Source of the DNA: Chloroflexota bacterium
GTDB taxonomy: Bacteria > Chloroflexota > UBA6077
Direction of reading: 5' to 3'
Assembly (NCBI GenBank): GCA_021806765.1
Contig: JAJZQR010000187.1
Span: forward strand, 1 to 10,292
DNA: 10,292 nt
Shown: one piece after another, positions 1 through 7,277 of the stretch
Numbering within the stretch: position 1 is the stretch's first letter
How the letters are laid out: every line of letters starts with the position of its first letter
Notes under the pieces: generated by a model
What the model was told of the DNA's origin: nothing
The model's database searches: none
The model's input: only the letters and a program-made list of their open reading frames with translations
Program-made: the position numbers and the translations under genes

Positions 1-1
1 G

Positions 2-370
2 TTGATAGCGCAGGAGGAACCCGAGGTGCTCGACGTGATGCGGATTCACCTGGAGCAGGCCGGATACAGTGCCATGCCGGCGCTGGATGGGGTGCAAGCC
101 TACGAGGCCCTCGAAAAGGGCAATCCTGTAGCCGTGATCCTGGACCTGGATCTGCCCGGCGTGTCCGGCTTCAGGCTCATCAAGCTGATCCGGCGCAACT
201 CCCGATGGAAGCACGTCCCGCTGATCGTGGCCACCTCCTATGCCTTCGAGGAGGTGGAAGACATCGCCAACGAAGGGATCGATGGCTTCGTGCGCAAGCC
301 CTTCGATCCGGCGGACCTCGTGAGCAGGGTCGAGCTGGCCATCGCCAGGTCCAGGCAGGTCGCAGCATAG
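2..370 (+). CDS. Single-domain response regulator (REC), 5' end cut off by window
   Basis: A receiver domain covering nearly the whole visible protein, with no output domain before the stop, so it resembles CheY/Spo0F/DivK-type regulators that act by phosphorylation-dependent protein contacts. The readable frame begins at base 2; the first beta strand is probably upstream, so the TTG at 2 need not be the real start. Visible residues, numbered from base 2: phosphoacceptor Asp48 in VILDLDLPG, switch Thr78 in IVATS, and conserved Lys99 in VRKPF. The usual acidic pair of the first strand (V-D-D-E-P in most members) reads A-Q-E-E-P here, so one metal-binding aspartate is Gln and the other Glu. It ends about 200 bp before pstS, and a decayed histidine kinase lies beyond pstS, so it may belong to a phosphate-responsive or other phosphorelay; the partner is unknown. 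REC family is secure; the role is not. Confidence 0.87.
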   Translation: MIAQEEPEVLDVMRIHLEQAGYSAMPALDGVQAYEALEKGNPVAVILDLDLPGVSGFRLIKLIRRNSRWKHVPLIVATSYAFEEVEDIANEGIDGFVRKPFDPADLVSRVELAIARSRQVAA

Positions 371-464
371 TGGCCACGCCCATCGCGGATGAGCTGCCGC
401 TGCCGACGGCAAGGCCCCGCCCTCCGGCCGGTGCTGCGACAACAGCCCCGAAGAAGCCCACAGT

Positions 465-504
465 GTTTACAGGACATTAACGCGATGTTGAAGGCTCGTT
501 AAAG
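465..504 (+). promoter_or_regulatory. Pho box-like operator: four direct repeats at 11-bp spacing
   Basis: Four 7-bp boxes begin at 465 (GTTTACA), 476 (ATTAACG), 487 (GTTGAAG) and 498 (GTTAAAG), each exactly 11 bp after the last. PhoP/PhoB-family response regulators bind direct repeats of this size and period (GTTCACC-type in actinobacteria, TTAACA-type in Bacillus). The array ends 64 bp before the pstS ATG, and pstS is the classic target of this regulator. It would overlap the -35 position of the promoter proposed at 514-519, as expected for an activator. No 11-bp-phased box continues on either side (454 or 509). Function is inferred from sequence and location. Confidence 0.68.
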
Positions 505-513
505 GAAGGCCGG

Positions 514-519
514 TAGTAT
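514..519 (+). promoter_or_regulatory. Possible pstS -10 element
   Basis: TAGTAT matches TATAAT at 4 of 6 positions and lies 9 bp after the last Pho-like box. A -35 hexamer 17 bp upstream would be 491-496 (AAGGCT), which is not a consensus -35, as is usual at promoters that depend on an activator bound over that site. The implied transcript would start near 526, leaving a leader of about 40 nt before ATG 568 and excluding the in-frame GTG at 523. Confidence 0.35.
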
Positions 520-567
520 CGGGTGGCGAAGAGAACCGTGAACAGTCGAAGGAGGACACAGGAGAAT

Positions 568-1800
568 ATGTCACAAGCGTCAGGCGAAGCGAGGAAGTCC
601 CACAGTATGCGGGCAACAGGATGGGCTCGGCTGGCGGCAGGTACCGTTGCCCTGCTGGTGCTAGCGCTGGCATCTGCATGCGGAAGCGGCGCTGCCCCCG
701 CTGCGCCCACCACCGCGCCCGCGCCCAAGGCCGCGCCCACTACCGCAGCTTCCGCACCCGCGCAGGCTGCTGCGCCGACGACCGCACCCGCCGCCGCGCC
801 TGCACAGGCCATCGTCGCTGCCAAGGAGTTGACAGGCGCCGGGGCCACTTTCCCCTTCCCCCTCTATTCTAAGTGGTTCGACGTGTACGGCCAGAAGACG
901 GGGGTCAAGATCAACTACCAGGCCGTCGGGTCGGGCGCTGGGATCCAGCAGATGACTGCTAAGACCGTAGACTTCGGCGCCAGCGACGCGCCGTTGACCG
1001 AGGACCAGCTCAAGGCGGCGCCCGGCATCCTGCACATACCGACGGTGGCCGGCGCCGTGGCGATCAGCTACAACCTGTCCGGCGTGGACTCGGGGCTCAA
1101 GATGAGCCCGGACGTGCTGGCCGGCATCTACCTGGGCACGATCACCAAGTGGAACGATCCCAAGCTCACCGCCCTCAACCCGGGCGCGAAACTGCCCGAC
1201 CAGGCCATCGCCGTGGTACACCGGTCCGACGGCAGCGGGACCACCAACATCTTCACAGGCTATCTGAGCAGCGTGAGCCCCGAGTGGAAGAGCAAGGTGG
1301 GGCAGAGCACCTCGGTGAACTGGCCCGTCGGGCTGGGTGGCAAGGGGAACGACGGTGTTGCGGGTCTGGTGAAACAGACGCCGGGCGCACTCGGCTACGT
1401 GGAGCTGGCCTACGTGGTCCAGAACAAACTACCATTCTGTCTGATGCAGAACCAGGCGGGACAGTTCGTCGCGCCCACCGTCGCGTCCACCGAGGCGGAC
1501 GCGGAGGCCGCTTTCAGCCAGACACCGATCCCGGATGACCTGAGGGTCTCTATAGTCAACGCCCCCGGCAAGGACTCCTACCCGATCGCGGGGTACACCT
1601 ACATGCTGGCCTACCAGAACCAGACGGACGCCGCCAAAGGCAAGGCTCTGGTGGACTACCTCTGGTGGGCCATCCACGATGGCGAGCAGTACGCCAAGGA
1701 TCTTCTGTACGTGTCGCTCACGCCGGAGCTGACGGCCAAGGACGAGGCCAAGATCAAGTCGATCACCTTCCAGGGCAAGCCGCTCTTTACGGGAAACTAG
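568..1800 (+). CDS. pstS: Phosphate ABC transporter, substrate-binding lipoprotein PstS
   Basis: The protein captures inorganic phosphate outside the membrane and hands it to the PstCAB importer. From ATG 568 it has 410 residues: a basic N-terminus, a hydrophobic stretch ending in LASAC-G with lipidated Cys38 (Ala at -3 is a slightly unusual lipobox), an Ala/Pro/Thr linker to about residue 82, then the binding domain. PstS hallmarks follow in order: GAGATFPFP (90-98), YQAVGSGAGI (117-126), DFGASDAPL (135-143) and the phosphate-contacting HRSDGSGTT (218-226). ATG 568 is preferred because AAGGAGG lies at 549-555 and AGGAG at 560-564; in-frame GTG 523 precedes the likely transcript start, and ATG 607 would leave a shorter signal peptide. 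A Pho box-like array sits upstream. No pstC, pstA or pstB follows, so the permease must be encoded elsewhere. Family assignment is very secure. Confidence 0.96.
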   Translation: MSQASGEARKSHSMRATGWARLAAGTVALLVLALASACGSGAAPAAPTTAPAPKAAPTTAASAPAQAAAPTTAPAAAPAQAIVAAKELTGAGATFPFPLYSKWFDVYGQKTGVKINYQAVGSGAGIQQMTAKTVDFGASDAPLTEDQLKAAPGILHIPTVAGAVAISYNLSGVDSGLKMSPDVLAGIYLGTITKWNDPKLTALNPGAKLPDQAIAVVHRSDGSGTTNIFTGYLSSVSPEWKSKVGQSTSVNWPVGLGGKGNDGVAGLVKQTPGALGYVELAYVVQNKLPFCLMQNQAGQFVAPTVASTEADAEAAFSQTPIPDDLRVSIVNAPGKDSYPIAGYTYMLAYQNQTDAAKGKALVDYLWWAIHDGEQYAKDLLYVSLTPELTAKDEAKIKSITFQGKPLFTGN

Positions 1801-1822
1801 GCAGGGAACGTTCCATACTCGG

Positions 1823-2302
1823 GTGCCCGGGCGTCCCGGCGAGAGCCACGATGCTCGGGCACGTACTACATTTGGAGCGCGGATCCGAACCGAGGAGAGC
1901 GAGCCCCAGGGGGTGGCCGTCGTCGCCACCGGCATTACCGAGCTGTACCGGCTCCAGCAGCAACGGGAAGACCTGTCCGGATGGTATCCCACGACCTGCG
2001 AGGTCCCATGACGGCCGTGCAGAGGCAGGCCCAATTGCTCCTCAAGCTGCCGGAGCACTCGCGCCCCGATGGGGCGATGCGCCGAAGCGCAACGGCAATC
2101 CTCACCAGCGCGCCGGATGGATTCCATGATCCAGGACCTGGTGGACGCGGCGCGGGTGGAGTCGCGGGGGCTGTACATCACCCGCACCTTCGTGGAGGCC
2201 CACGGCGGACGCATCTGGGTCCAGAGCGAGGTGGGCCGGGGCAGCACCTTCTCCTTCACCCTGCCCGTTGCGGGGTCCGGTCCCGCCCGGCTCAGGACAT
2301 AG
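1823..2302 (+). pseudogene. Decayed PAS-HisKA-HATPase sensor histidine kinase
   Basis: Kinase fragments lie in two reading frames. Up to about 1978, frame 2 encodes the end of a PAS domain and the linker into the kinase (VAVVATGITELYRLQQQRED). From about 1981 to 2112, frame 1 encodes the HisKA H-box [13 protein letters not shown] with the phosphorylatable His and its first helix. From about 2112, frame 2 resumes with the second helix ([16 protein letters not shown]), then runs straight into the last part of the ATPase domain ([17 protein letters not shown], then [11 protein letters not shown]) and a TAG at 2300-2302. Everything between the second HisKA helix and GLYI is missing, so the N box, G1 box and ATP lid are gone. 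A 1-nt loss near 1975-1979 and a compensating shift near 2110 explain the frame changes. The product could not bind ATP. The start and any sensor region cannot be traced upstream; the left boundary is approximate. Confidence 0.85.
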
Positions 2303-2340
2303 CTGACAGGATTGTGGCGGACCCCGTTCCGACGTAACCG

Positions 2341-2369
2341 TGGACACCCTCGCCGCAGAGTGCTATGGT
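2341..2369 (+). promoter_or_regulatory. Sigma-70-type promoter for the larA homologue
   Basis: TGGACA (2341-2346, 5 of 6 to TTGACA) and TATGGT (2364-2369, 4 of 6 to TATAAT) are separated by 17 bp, and a TG at 2361-2362 sits at the extended -10 position. Transcription would start near 2376, giving a leader of roughly 48 nt to ATG 2424. It overlaps the in-frame GTG at 2340 and so argues against that start. Confidence 0.6.
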
Positions 2370-2412
2370 TGGCGCAGAGAGATGAGCGCCGAACAGTCGC
2401 AAGTAGCGTCGC

Positions 2413-2418
2413 GGGAGG
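2413..2418 (+). promoter_or_regulatory. Ribosome binding site deciding the larA start
   Basis: GGGAGG lies 5 nt before ATG 2424. Neither in-frame alternative, GTG 2340 nor ATG 2382, has a comparable site. Confidence 0.7.
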
Positions 2419-2423
2419 TCGAC

Positions 2424-3695
2424 ATGGTGATTGGGCAGGGAGCCACGGAGAAGACCCTTACGTCCGAGGAGGTCAGCCAGCTGCTGACCCGGGCCGTCAC
2501 CCCTCTCCCGCTGGAGGGAAAGCGGGTCCTGGTCATCATCCCCGACGGCACCCGCAGCGCTCCGATCCCCTTGATCTTCTACCTGCTCTACGACCTGATC
2601 GGCCAACGGGTGGCCAAGCTGGATTACCTGGTCGCCCTGGGCACCCACCCCGCCATGCCCGAGGAGGCCATCGAGCGGTTGGTGGGCGTCTCGGCGGAAG
2701 AGAGGGCCCGACAGTACCCCAAGGTGGAGATCTTCAACCACCGCTGGGACCTGCCGGAGACCCTGGAGACGGTGGGGATGATCTCCAGCCAGGAGATGGA
2801 CCGGATCACCGGTGGGGTGACGAACGAGGAGACGCCGGTCAAGCTGAACAGGATGATCTTCGACTACGATCAGTTGATCATCTGCGGTCCGGTATTCCCT
2901 CACGAGGTAGCCGGCTTCTCCGGCGGGGCCAAGTACCTGGTCCCGGGGATAGCGGGACCGGAGATCATCAACTCCACCCACTGGCTGGGTGCCCTGGCCG
3001 GCAACATGAAGACCATCGGGATCAAGGACACGGCCGTGCGGAGGGTGATGCATCGAGCCGCCGAGTTCCTGCCCCAACCTCCCCTCTGCCTCGGCCTGGT
3101 GGTCCAGGGGAGCGCCCTCCACGGCCTCTACTTCGGATCCCTGGAGGAGGCCTGGAGCGCCGCCGCCGACCTGTCGGCGCAGCTGAACGTCGTGATGGTG
3201 CCCCACGCCTTCCGAAAGGTCCTCTCCATGCCCTCGGAGATGTACGACGACCTCTGGACCGCCGCCAAGGCGATGTACAAGGTAGAGCCGGCCGTGGCCG
3301 ACGGGGGCGAGGTGATCATCTACGCGCCCCACATCAGTGAGGTCTCCTACACCCACGGGAAGCTGATCGACGAGGTCGGCTACCACGTTCTGGAGTACTT
3401 CCTGAAGCAGCCCGACCGATTCAAGAATATCCCCGGCAGCATCAAGGCCCACAGCACCCACGTGAAGGGCGCCGGAACCTACGATGCTGCCACCGGCGTC
3501 GAGACGCCCCGCATCCAGGTCACCCTGGCCACCAGTATCCCGGAGGAGCGGTGCCGGCGTATCAACCTGGGGTACCTGGACTACCGCAAGATCGATCCGA
3601 AGGAGTGGGCCGGCCGGGAGAAGGAGGGTATCCTCCTGCTGCTCCACGCCGGCGAGATGCTGTTCCGGGCCAAGGACCTGCACCCGGCCTCGTAG
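2424..3695 (+). CDS. larA: LarA-family nickel-pincer-dependent racemase/epimerase homologue (DUF2088)
   Basis: LarA interconverts D- and L-lactate by hydride transfer to a nickel-pincer nucleotide; relatives act on other 2-hydroxy acids, so the substrate is uncertain. From ATG 2424 the protein has 423 residues, about family length. Key residues are present: Asp41 and Arg44 in PDGTRSAP, His75 in LGTHPAMPEE, His160 and Lys170 in HEVAGFSGGAK, and His186 in INSTHWLG. The spacing His-10-Lys-16-His equals that of His174, Lys184 and His200 in the Lactiplantibacillus plantarum enzyme, where Lys184 carries the cofactor and His200 binds nickel. The start is chosen from GGGAGG at 2413-2418 and a promoter at 2341-2369. 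The cofactor genes larB, larC and larE are not in the window. The stop TAG is the first triplet of the palindromic element at 3693-3760, so the last few residues may have been set by that element. Family secure, substrate unknown. Confidence 0.9.
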   Translation: MVIGQGATEKTLTSEEVSQLLTRAVTPLPLEGKRVLVIIPDGTRSAPIPLIFYLLYDLIGQRVAKLDYLVALGTHPAMPEEAIERLVGVSAEERARQYPKVEIFNHRWDLPETLETVGMISSQEMDRITGGVTNEETPVKLNRMIFDYDQLIICGPVFPHEVAGFSGGAKYLVPGIAGPEIINSTHWLGALAGNMKTIGIKDTAVRRVMHRAAEFLPQPPLCLGLVVQGSALHGLYFGSLEEAWSAAADLSAQLNVVMVPHAFRKVLSMPSEMYDDLWTAAKAMYKVEPAVADGGEVIIYAPHISEVSYTHGKLIDEVGYHVLEYFLKQPDRFKNIPGSIKAHSTHVKGAGTYDAATGVETPRIQVTLATSIPEERCRRINLGYLDYRKIDPKEWAGREKEGILLLLHAGEMLFRAKDLHPAS

Positions 3696-3760
3696 GAGCC
3701 GGCTCCCGCCGGCGACCATCCACATGGTCGGCTGGAATCACCAGCAGGAGCTGGCTCCTA
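3693..3760. repeat. REP-like compound palindrome between convergent genes; likely bidirectional terminator
   Basis: The outer arms 3693-3715 and 3738-3760 are 23 bp each and pair at 19 positions; the mismatches are transitions, three of which become G-U pairs in minus-strand RNA. Inside is a perfect 7-bp stem, CGACCAT (3713-3719) with ATGGTCG (3724-3730), closing a 4-nt loop. Each outer arm also folds on itself; GGAGCCGGCTCC at 3696-3707 is a perfect palindrome. The layout, and arms beginning TAGGAGC, recall repetitive extragenic palindromes mobilised by RAYT transposases. It fills nearly the whole 78-bp space between larA and the convergent MFS gene and includes the larA stop codon. There is no U tract, so any terminator role is inferred. 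Confidence 0.72.
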
Positions 3761-3773
3761 CAACAGCCGAGCC

Positions 3774-5300
3774 CTACGCTGCCCTTCTCCTGCCCTTCTT
3801 TCGGCGAGGGGCTGCCGGCTGCTCCCTGACGGCCTCGGCAAGGATCGGCCGCGCGACGCTCTCCAACGATCGGCGCTCGGCCCGAACCCCCACCAGCAAC
3901 CCCGACAGACCAGCAACCACCATCAGAATAGCCCCGACCAGGTACCCTCCATAGAAGAGTCCCGTGGCGCTCCCCGTCGCGATCAACCCGGCGAAGAGCG
4001 CCGGCCCCACCAGTCCCCCGGCACCCGTGCCCGCGGCGTAGATGAGGCCGAAGAGCGTGGCCCGTAGCTCCAGGGGGAACAGTTCGCCCAGGGAAAGATA
4101 GGCAGCACTGGCGCCAGCAGAGCCGAAGAAGAGGATCACGGCCCAGGCGATCGTCTGGGTCACCGGATCGAGTATCCCGATGGAGAAGAGGTAGCCGGTG
4201 ATCCCCAGGAGGACGCCCGAAGTCACGTAGGTGATCGTGATCATCGGCCTTCGACCGGTGCTGTCGAAGAGCCTCCCCAACAGCCAGGGACCCAGCAGAC
4301 TGCCGACCCCCAGGCCAACGAGGTAGATCCCCACGTCGTAGAAAGCCACGCCGTAGAAGGTGCTCAGCACCAGGGCATAGGTGAAGAAGATGGAGTTGAA
4401 GAGGAAAGCCTGCCCCGCCATCAAGACGAAGGCGATTATCGTGCGCCTCGGATACACCCTGAAGAGGGTCGCCGGTATGATGGCAGGCTGGAGCTGGCTC
4501 TCAGGTCGGAGGGTGAGGACTCCGGCCGGTTTCGGCAGTTCCCGGAGCCCTTCCTCACGCCTGATGCGCTGCTCGAGCCCGCCAACCACGACGCCCGCCT
4601 GGGCCGGCCCCCGGCGGATCATCAGCCAGCGGGGGCTCTCCGGAACGTAACGCTGGACCAGAAGGATACCGAAGGCCAGGACAGCCGCGACCGCGAAGGA
4701 GACTCGCCAGCCGAGGGTGGGAGGGAGAACACCAGGGTTCAGCAGTGCTATGGTCGATCCGATGCCGATGATGGCACCGGCCCAGTAGCTGCCGTTCACC
4801 ATCGAGCTGGCCCATCCCCGGGACCGGGGTGGCGCCAGTTCGTTGATCAGCGAGTTGATGGTCGCGTACTGTCCGCCCACGCCGAAACCGGCGATGAATC
4901 GGAAGAGGGCAAAGCTCCAGTAGGTCCAGGAGAAGGCTGTGGCAAAGGTGCCTCCAGCGAAGATGCCGATGGCGATCAAGATAAGCCGCTTGCGCCCGAA
5001 GCCATCTGCCATGTATCCCAGGATCAGAGCGCCAAGAAGGGTGCCGAACAGGTAGATGGTACCGGCATAGCCCACCTGCAGGATGGAAAGGCTCAGGGTC
5101 TGATTCTCGGTGAGGGCCGGGCCAACGGCGGCAACCACTGCCACTCCGAGACCGTTGAAGGCCCAGGTGATCCCCAGGGCGACGACTACGAGCCGGTGCC
5201 AGCGACTCCACGGGAGGCGGTCCATTCGGGCGGGGATATCGGTCCTGACCGCCTGTGCCCTCGCTATCTGCCCCATGAGCGAGCGGATCCTCGCGTGCAT
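3774..5300 (-). CDS. Major facilitator superfamily transporter, sugar/metabolite:H+ symporter type
   Basis: A membrane carrier of 508 residues with about 12 predicted transmembrane segments in two six-helix halves. The MFS motif between TM2 and TM3 is clear (GYMADGFGRKR, residues 95-105) and is repeated in the second half (GRLFDSTGRRP, 342-352). PESPRWLM (220-227), after TM6, and ELFPLELRAT in the second half are typical of the sugar porter and aromatic-acid/metabolite:H+ symporter branches. The C-terminus is basic and cytoplasmic. ATG 5300 is chosen because GGGGAG lies 6 nt upstream; an in-frame GTG at 5333 has no such site. It lies 78 bp downstream of the LCP gene on the same strand and could be cotranscribed with it. 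It converges with the larA homologue; import of a hydroxy acid is possible but unsupported. Substrate cannot be read from sequence. Confidence 0.92.
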   Translation of the reverse strand: MHARIRSLMGQIARAQAVRTDIPARMDRLPWSRWHRLVVVALGITWAFNGLGVAVVAAVGPALTENQTLSLSILQVGYAGTIYLFGTLLGALILGYMADGFGRKRLILIAIGIFAGGTFATAFSWTYWSFALFRFIAGFGVGGQYATINSLINELAPPRSRGWASSMVNGSYWAGAIIGIGSTIALLNPGVLPPTLGWRVSFAVAAVLAFGILLVQRYVPESPRWLMIRRGPAQAGVVVGGLEQRIRREEGLRELPKPAGVLTLRPESQLQPAIIPATLFRVYPRRTIIAFVLMAGQAFLFNSIFFTYALVLSTFYGVAFYDVGIYLVGLGVGSLLGPWLLGRLFDSTGRRPMITITYVTSGVLLGITGYLFSIGILDPVTQTIAWAVILFFGSAGASAAYLSLGELFPLELRATLFGLIYAAGTGAGGLVGPALFAGLIATGSATGLFYGGYLVGAILMVVAGLSGLLVGVRAERRSLESVARPILAEAVREQPAAPRRKKGRRRAA

Positions 5301-5306
5301 CGTCCA

Positions 5307-5312
5307 CTCCCC
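5307..5312 (-). promoter_or_regulatory. Ribosome binding site deciding the MFS start
   Basis: On the minus strand GGGGAG sits 6 nt before ATG 5300-5298, favouring this start over GTG 5333. Confidence 0.65.
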
Positions 5313-5378
5313 GCTGGCTGGCGGCCCCGGCACCAGCGCGGCGTATCGTAGAGTTCTGATAGCGGCTCAATGCACTTC

Positions 5379-7277
5379 CTATACCGCTGGGGTCGGCTGC
5401 GGTTGCCGTGGGCTTGCCGGGTAGCTGCGCCCGGGCGCGACGGCACGGGGGGTTGGCGTCGGTGCCGGCCTGATGCCGGCAGGGACCTGAGTCGGGCTAC
5501 CGGCCGGGCCCAACGTCGGGCGAGAGGGGCGCGGCGTTGCGGTAGGGGTAACAGTGGAACTCGTCGGGACTCTCGCCGTCGATGTCGGATGTCCGGGGGT
5601 GGGATAGCGGCTACCGGTTTCGGACGCGGAAGGCCTAGCCGTCGCGGCAGGGATTGGCGCTGCCACCTCGGGCGACCAGGAACCGGACCGCACGACGCCC
5701 GCCGAGCTGGACGGCGCGGAGCTGTCCAGGGACACCGCCAGGTTTGCCAGCCCGGCGTCATCGCTGCCTATCTCCAGCACCACGCTGGCAGGGTCGGTTC
5801 CCTTCTCCACCTGCGCTTCCCCCAGACGGACGCGGAGATCCGCTTCCAGCTGCCGCACTAGCGCCTGGCTATCCCCGCCCGTTCGATCCAACACCCTCGA
5901 CTGAGGACGAACGGGGCCGGTGACAGGGGAACCAACGCGATATCCCATTCGCGCCAGCGACTCGCTCACCTGGCCCGCTACACCGGCCACGCCCGTGTCG
6001 TTCTGGACGACGATCTCCGTATTTGCCATTGCCGCCCCCAACTCCGGATTCTTCCACAGCCGCTGGCAGAAGGCCTGGATCGGGGCCCAGGATTGCCCCT
6101 GAGAGTTCGGAACCAGGATGTACGTCCCGCTGGGGCCGGTTGCATCCTCCAGATAGTTCTCGCCTGTCAGGGCCGTCTGATAGAAGTGCACGCTCTTCCA
6201 CTCCAGGGCGAACTCGCCGAGCTGCGCAACGGACGGCAAGGGGTAGTTGGTGTCCACGTGGCTGGAGCCCAGGGCGAGGAGCTGGGGGAGATGGATCAGG
6301 CCGCTGGGCTGGAGAAGCCGCGCCTTGAAGGCCTCCATGATCAGCCTTTGGCGCCTCGAACGGGCAAAGTCGCTTCCTTCGCTGACATTGTCGATGACTT
6401 CGCGGGCTCGCGCGTACTCGATCGCCCGCTCCCCATCCATGTGCTGCATCCCCTTGGAGAACCTCACCACCTTCCAGCTGGGATCGATCGACGGGTCGTC
6501 GTTGGCCGGATAGTTGGCGGCGAAACCTTCCGGCACGTCGATGTCGATACCGCCGACCAGGTTGATCATCTCCCTGAAGCCGGCGAAGTCCAGGGCCATG
6601 TAGTAGGAGATGGGTATCCCGAGAAGACGCGCCACCGTATCCATGGCAAGAGTGCCCGCCCCCTGGCTCCCTTTGTAGCGGGGTAGCCGGTCGGTATACA
6701 GGCTGGCATCCTTGGCGAAGGCGTAGGCAGTGTTCACCTTATTGTAAACAGCGGACTTGCCGTTGAAGAGCATGGGCACCCAGGCATCACGGGGGATCGA
6801 GAGGAGGGTAAGGCTCTTCCCAACCGGGTCGACGATAACGACCATCATCGAGTCCGTCAGGTAGGCCCCATCGTGGCCTGCACCGCCGTAGCCCAGCAAC
6901 AGGAAGGCATAGCGAGGATCGGAGGCTTGCCTGGCCGGAACACCCCCCGGGCTTCCTTGCGTTCCGCCGGCCACCGAGCCGGTTTCGGCGCCTGCCTGCT
7001 TCTCTCCCATGCTCCCCTGGGGCGACACCCCGTCCCATCCCAGGATATCGCCGACCTTCGACAGAAAGAACAGACCGCAGAAGATGCTACCGGCCACGAA
7101 GACGACCATGGCTGCCCCCAGCAGGACCCCGGGGGCACGCCCGGAGCCATGGGACGTGGAGCCAGTTGCACTGCGGCTTGAGGAATTCTTGACCATCAGT
7201 TCACCTTCACCTGCTGTTGGATGGGAGGGATCTCCCCTCCGGGTTCGGTCCGCCTGCGCCCGAAGGAGCCGATCCAT
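5379..7277 (-). CDS. LytR-CpsA-Psr (LCP) family cell-envelope protein with LytR_C domain
   Basis: LCP proteins transfer lipid-linked glycopolymers onto the cell wall or related acceptors outside the membrane. The 632-residue protein has a short polar cytoplasmic N-terminus, one membrane segment (about 49-72), a Gly-rich linker, the LCP domain (about 122-324) and a LytR_C domain (about 419-505). It ends in a long Pro/Thr/Ser-rich, probably disordered tail (about 516-632). LCP hallmarks: LLLGYG (127), TDSMMVVIVDP (141-151), LLSIPRDAWVP (158-168) with Arg163 and Asp164, VGGIDIDVP (241-249), and the arginine clusters EYARAR (287-292) and DFARSRRQR (303-311). The LytR_C repeat reads VVQNDTGVAGVAGQV. 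ATG 7277 has GAGG 9 nt upstream; ATG 7196 is a fair alternative that would remove 27 polar residues. MFS follows 78 bp downstream. Which polymer it attaches is unknown. Confidence 0.93.
   Translation of the reverse strand: MDRLLRAQADRTRRGDPSHPTAGEGELMVKNSSSRSATGSTSHGSGRAPGVLLGAAMVVFVAGSIFCGLFFLSKVGDILGWDGVSPQGSMGEKQAGAETGSVAGGTQGSPGGVPARQASDPRYAFLLLGYGGAGHDGAYLTDSMMVVIVDPVGKSLTLLSIPRDAWVPMLFNGKSAVYNKVNTAYAFAKDASLYTDRLPRYKGSQGAGTLAMDTVARLLGIPISYYMALDFAGFREMINLVGGIDIDVPEGFAANYPANDDPSIDPSWKVVRFSKGMQHMDGERAIEYARAREVIDNVSEGSDFARSRRQRLIMEAFKARLLQPSGLIHLPQLLALGSSHVDTNYPLPSVAQLGEFALEWKSVHFYQTALTGENYLEDATGPSGTYILVPNSQGQSWAPIQAFCQRLWKNPELGAAMANTEIVVQNDTGVAGVAGQVSESLARMGYRVGSPVTGPVRPQSRVLDRTGGDSQALVRQLEADLRVRLGEAQVEKGTDPASVVLEIGSDDAGLANLAVSLDSSAPSSSAGVVRSGSWSPEVAAPIPAATARPSASETGSRYPTPGHPTSTARVPTSSTVTPTATPRPSRPTLGPAGSPTQVPAGIRPAPTPTPRAVAPGRSYPASPRQPQPTPAV

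Noticed and set aside
1805..1830. Rho-independent terminator after pstS
   Set aside because: There is a 10-bp palindrome GGAACGTTCC and a short CGGG/CCCG stem, but no U tract and no long stem.
1970..2115. Programmed ribosomal frameshifting in the kinase region
   Set aside because: No slippery heptamer or downstream structure was seen at either switch, and the ATPase core is missing anyway, so a frameshifted product would still be inactive.
2292..3725. Long open frame on the minus strand opposite the larA homologue
   Set aside because: It lies entirely opposite a gene with clear LarA motifs, has no recognisable domain and is explained by GC-rich codon use. Similar antisense openings at 1429-2259, 7865-8815 and 8994-9854 were rejected for the same reason.
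5301..5378. Separate promoter for the MFS gene
   Set aside because: On the minus strand TTGAGC and TACGAT are 14 bp apart with partial matches only; cotranscription with the LCP gene is equally possible.
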